A program made the translations under genes and the position numbers. The notes below the pieces were generated by a model. It saw nothing but the letters and a program-made list of their open reading frames with translations, did no database searches and had not been told where the DNA came from. A stretch of DNA of 6,085 bases from Chlamydiia bacterium (GTDB taxonomy: Bacteria; Chlamydiota; Chlamydiia; Chlamydiales; FEN-1388): assembly GCA_003170575.1 (NCBI GenBank), contig PMZB01000200.1, positions 1-6,085 on the forward strand. Direction: 5' to 3'. Positions 5,440 to 6,085 of the stretch are shown one piece after another (the stretch's first letter is position 1; each line of letters begins with the position of its first letter).

Positions 5440-6078
5440 TTAGGTAAAAGAAGACTCTCTAGAAACTCCTGTTTGTTGAGCTAATGCTTGAATATATCGC
5501 AATCGCACTGGTATAAAAGGATGCTCCAAACCAGAGCGGAAAAAAACAAGCGAATAACCTACCACCCTAGATGCCAAACTGAATTCCTTCTCTTCTTTAT
5601 CCATTCGTTTGAAAAATGTCATCGCTCCTAGTTTCCCCTCGTTTGAGCAAGCTATGAAAGCCTCTTTATCTGCTCTCATTTCTTGAAATTGTTCAAAAAT
5701 TGAACGTGTAACTCTCGTTGCCAGCCAGGCAAGTCCCATGCCCGCTAATTGAATGAATGGACTTGCTGTCGATGTAAATCGTACAACCAAAGCATAACCC
5801 GCAAGTAGCTCTGGTAACAGTGAGAATTTAACATAAAAACCTGTTCTACTATCTCTATTTTTGATATGCCGAAGTTCATGTAATAGTATAAATTCCCTTT
5901 CGCCTGGTGTGCATGAGGAAAGGGAAGATAGATTCACCGTTATATGCGAACGTTCCTTAACCCAAGGGAATTGCCCTGAACTGGATGAACAATACTCATA
6001 GGGCGTTTTACTTTCTTTCACCTCTATAGATTCTGAAACACCTAATCGTTCTTTTAATTTATCGACGGCTTGGGTCAC
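5440..6078 (-). CDS. M48-like zinc metallopeptidase, membrane protein, possibly 5'-incomplete
   Basis: Probable membrane-bound zinc endopeptidase. The visible 212 residues contain HELRH (67-71, an HExxH zinc motif with E68 as catalytic base) and EMRAD (133-137, the ExxxD third-ligand motif of M48). The C-terminal HPFIPVRLRYIQAL (186-199) resembles the conserved HP...R segment of the family. Two hydrophobic stretches between the motifs (about 82-100 and 106-124) can form a membrane hairpin, as in HtpX/Ste24-type enzymes. M48 members take part in membrane-protein quality control or other proteolysis; the substrate here is unknown. The listed start is a GTG at 6078, but its only Shine-Dalgarno candidate (GGGGAG) is 1 nt away. 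The frame stays open to the window edge, so the true start may lie beyond 6085. The stop is TAA at 5442-5440. It is convergent with the DUF4143 gene, with a 154-nt spacer. Identity as an M48-type gluzincin is fairly secure; subfamily is not. Confidence 0.82.
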   Translation of the reverse strand: MTQAVDKLKERLGVSESIEVKESKTPYEYCSSSSGQFPWVKERSHITVNLSSLSSCTPGEREFILLHELRHIKNRDSRTGFYVKFSLLPELLAGYALVVRFTSTASPFIQLAGMGLAWLATRVTRSIFEQFQEMRADKEAFIACSNEGKLGAMTFFKRMDKEEKEFSLASRVVGYSLVFFRSGLEHPFIPVRLRYIQALAQQTGVSRESSFT

Positions 6079-6085
6079 ACTCCCC

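Overview
The window looks like a chromosomal segment of a moderately AT-rich bacterium. It carries one housekeeping gene (accD), two tRNA genes without an encoded CCA end, one large lineage-type protein gene, one accessory ATPase gene and one membrane metallopeptidase gene. The AccD sequence, the missing CCA ends and the mix of housekeeping genes with a DUF4143 ATPase fit an environmental chlamydia-like organism (Chlamydiota). That is a recollection-based impression with modest confidence, not a proven assignment.

Layout. Positions 1-92 are the 3' flank of accD and contain one copy of a 15-bp repeat. accD (acetyl-CoA carboxylase carboxyltransferase beta subunit) runs leftwards from a GTG at 938 to 93. 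Its leader (939-1138) has a plausible sigma70-type promoter followed by a CACAGAG-rich inverted repeat. tRNA-Pro(CGG) lies on the minus strand at 1139-1213. Between it and the next gene, 1221-1388 is almost entirely one long imperfect palindrome of about 168 bp, the most striking non-coding structure here. A minus-strand gene of 839 codons (3910 to 1391) encodes a DHH/DHHA2 phosphoesterase related to family II (Mn-dependent) inorganic pyrophosphatases. It has a long N-terminal extension and a roughly 270-residue insert at the place where CBS-pyrophosphatases carry their regulatory module. tRNA-Arg(TCT) sits 17 nt upstream of it on the same strand.

From 4001 the organisation changes. A plus-strand gene (4152-5285) encodes a full-length AAA/DUF4143 ATPase, divergent from tRNA-Arg. 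It has a good promoter (TTGAAA, 18 nt, TATATT) whose start region is covered by a near-perfect palindrome, a candidate operator. It converges with a minus-strand M48-like zinc metallopeptidase gene (HELRH motif, two membrane segments) that reaches the right edge and may be 5'-incomplete. The convergent spacer (5286-5439) holds the second copy of the 15-bp repeat.

How the parts work together: accD belongs to the first step of fatty-acid synthesis. tRNA-Arg and the DHH gene are probably one transcription unit, possibly continuing into the long palindrome and tRNA-Pro. The DUF4143 and M48 genes look like independent accessory genes. No defence island, CRISPR array, transposase or phage gene is visible. 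The best candidates for undescribed biology are the long palindrome, the DHH protein with its CBS-PPase-like insert, and the operator-like palindrome in front of the DUF4143 gene.
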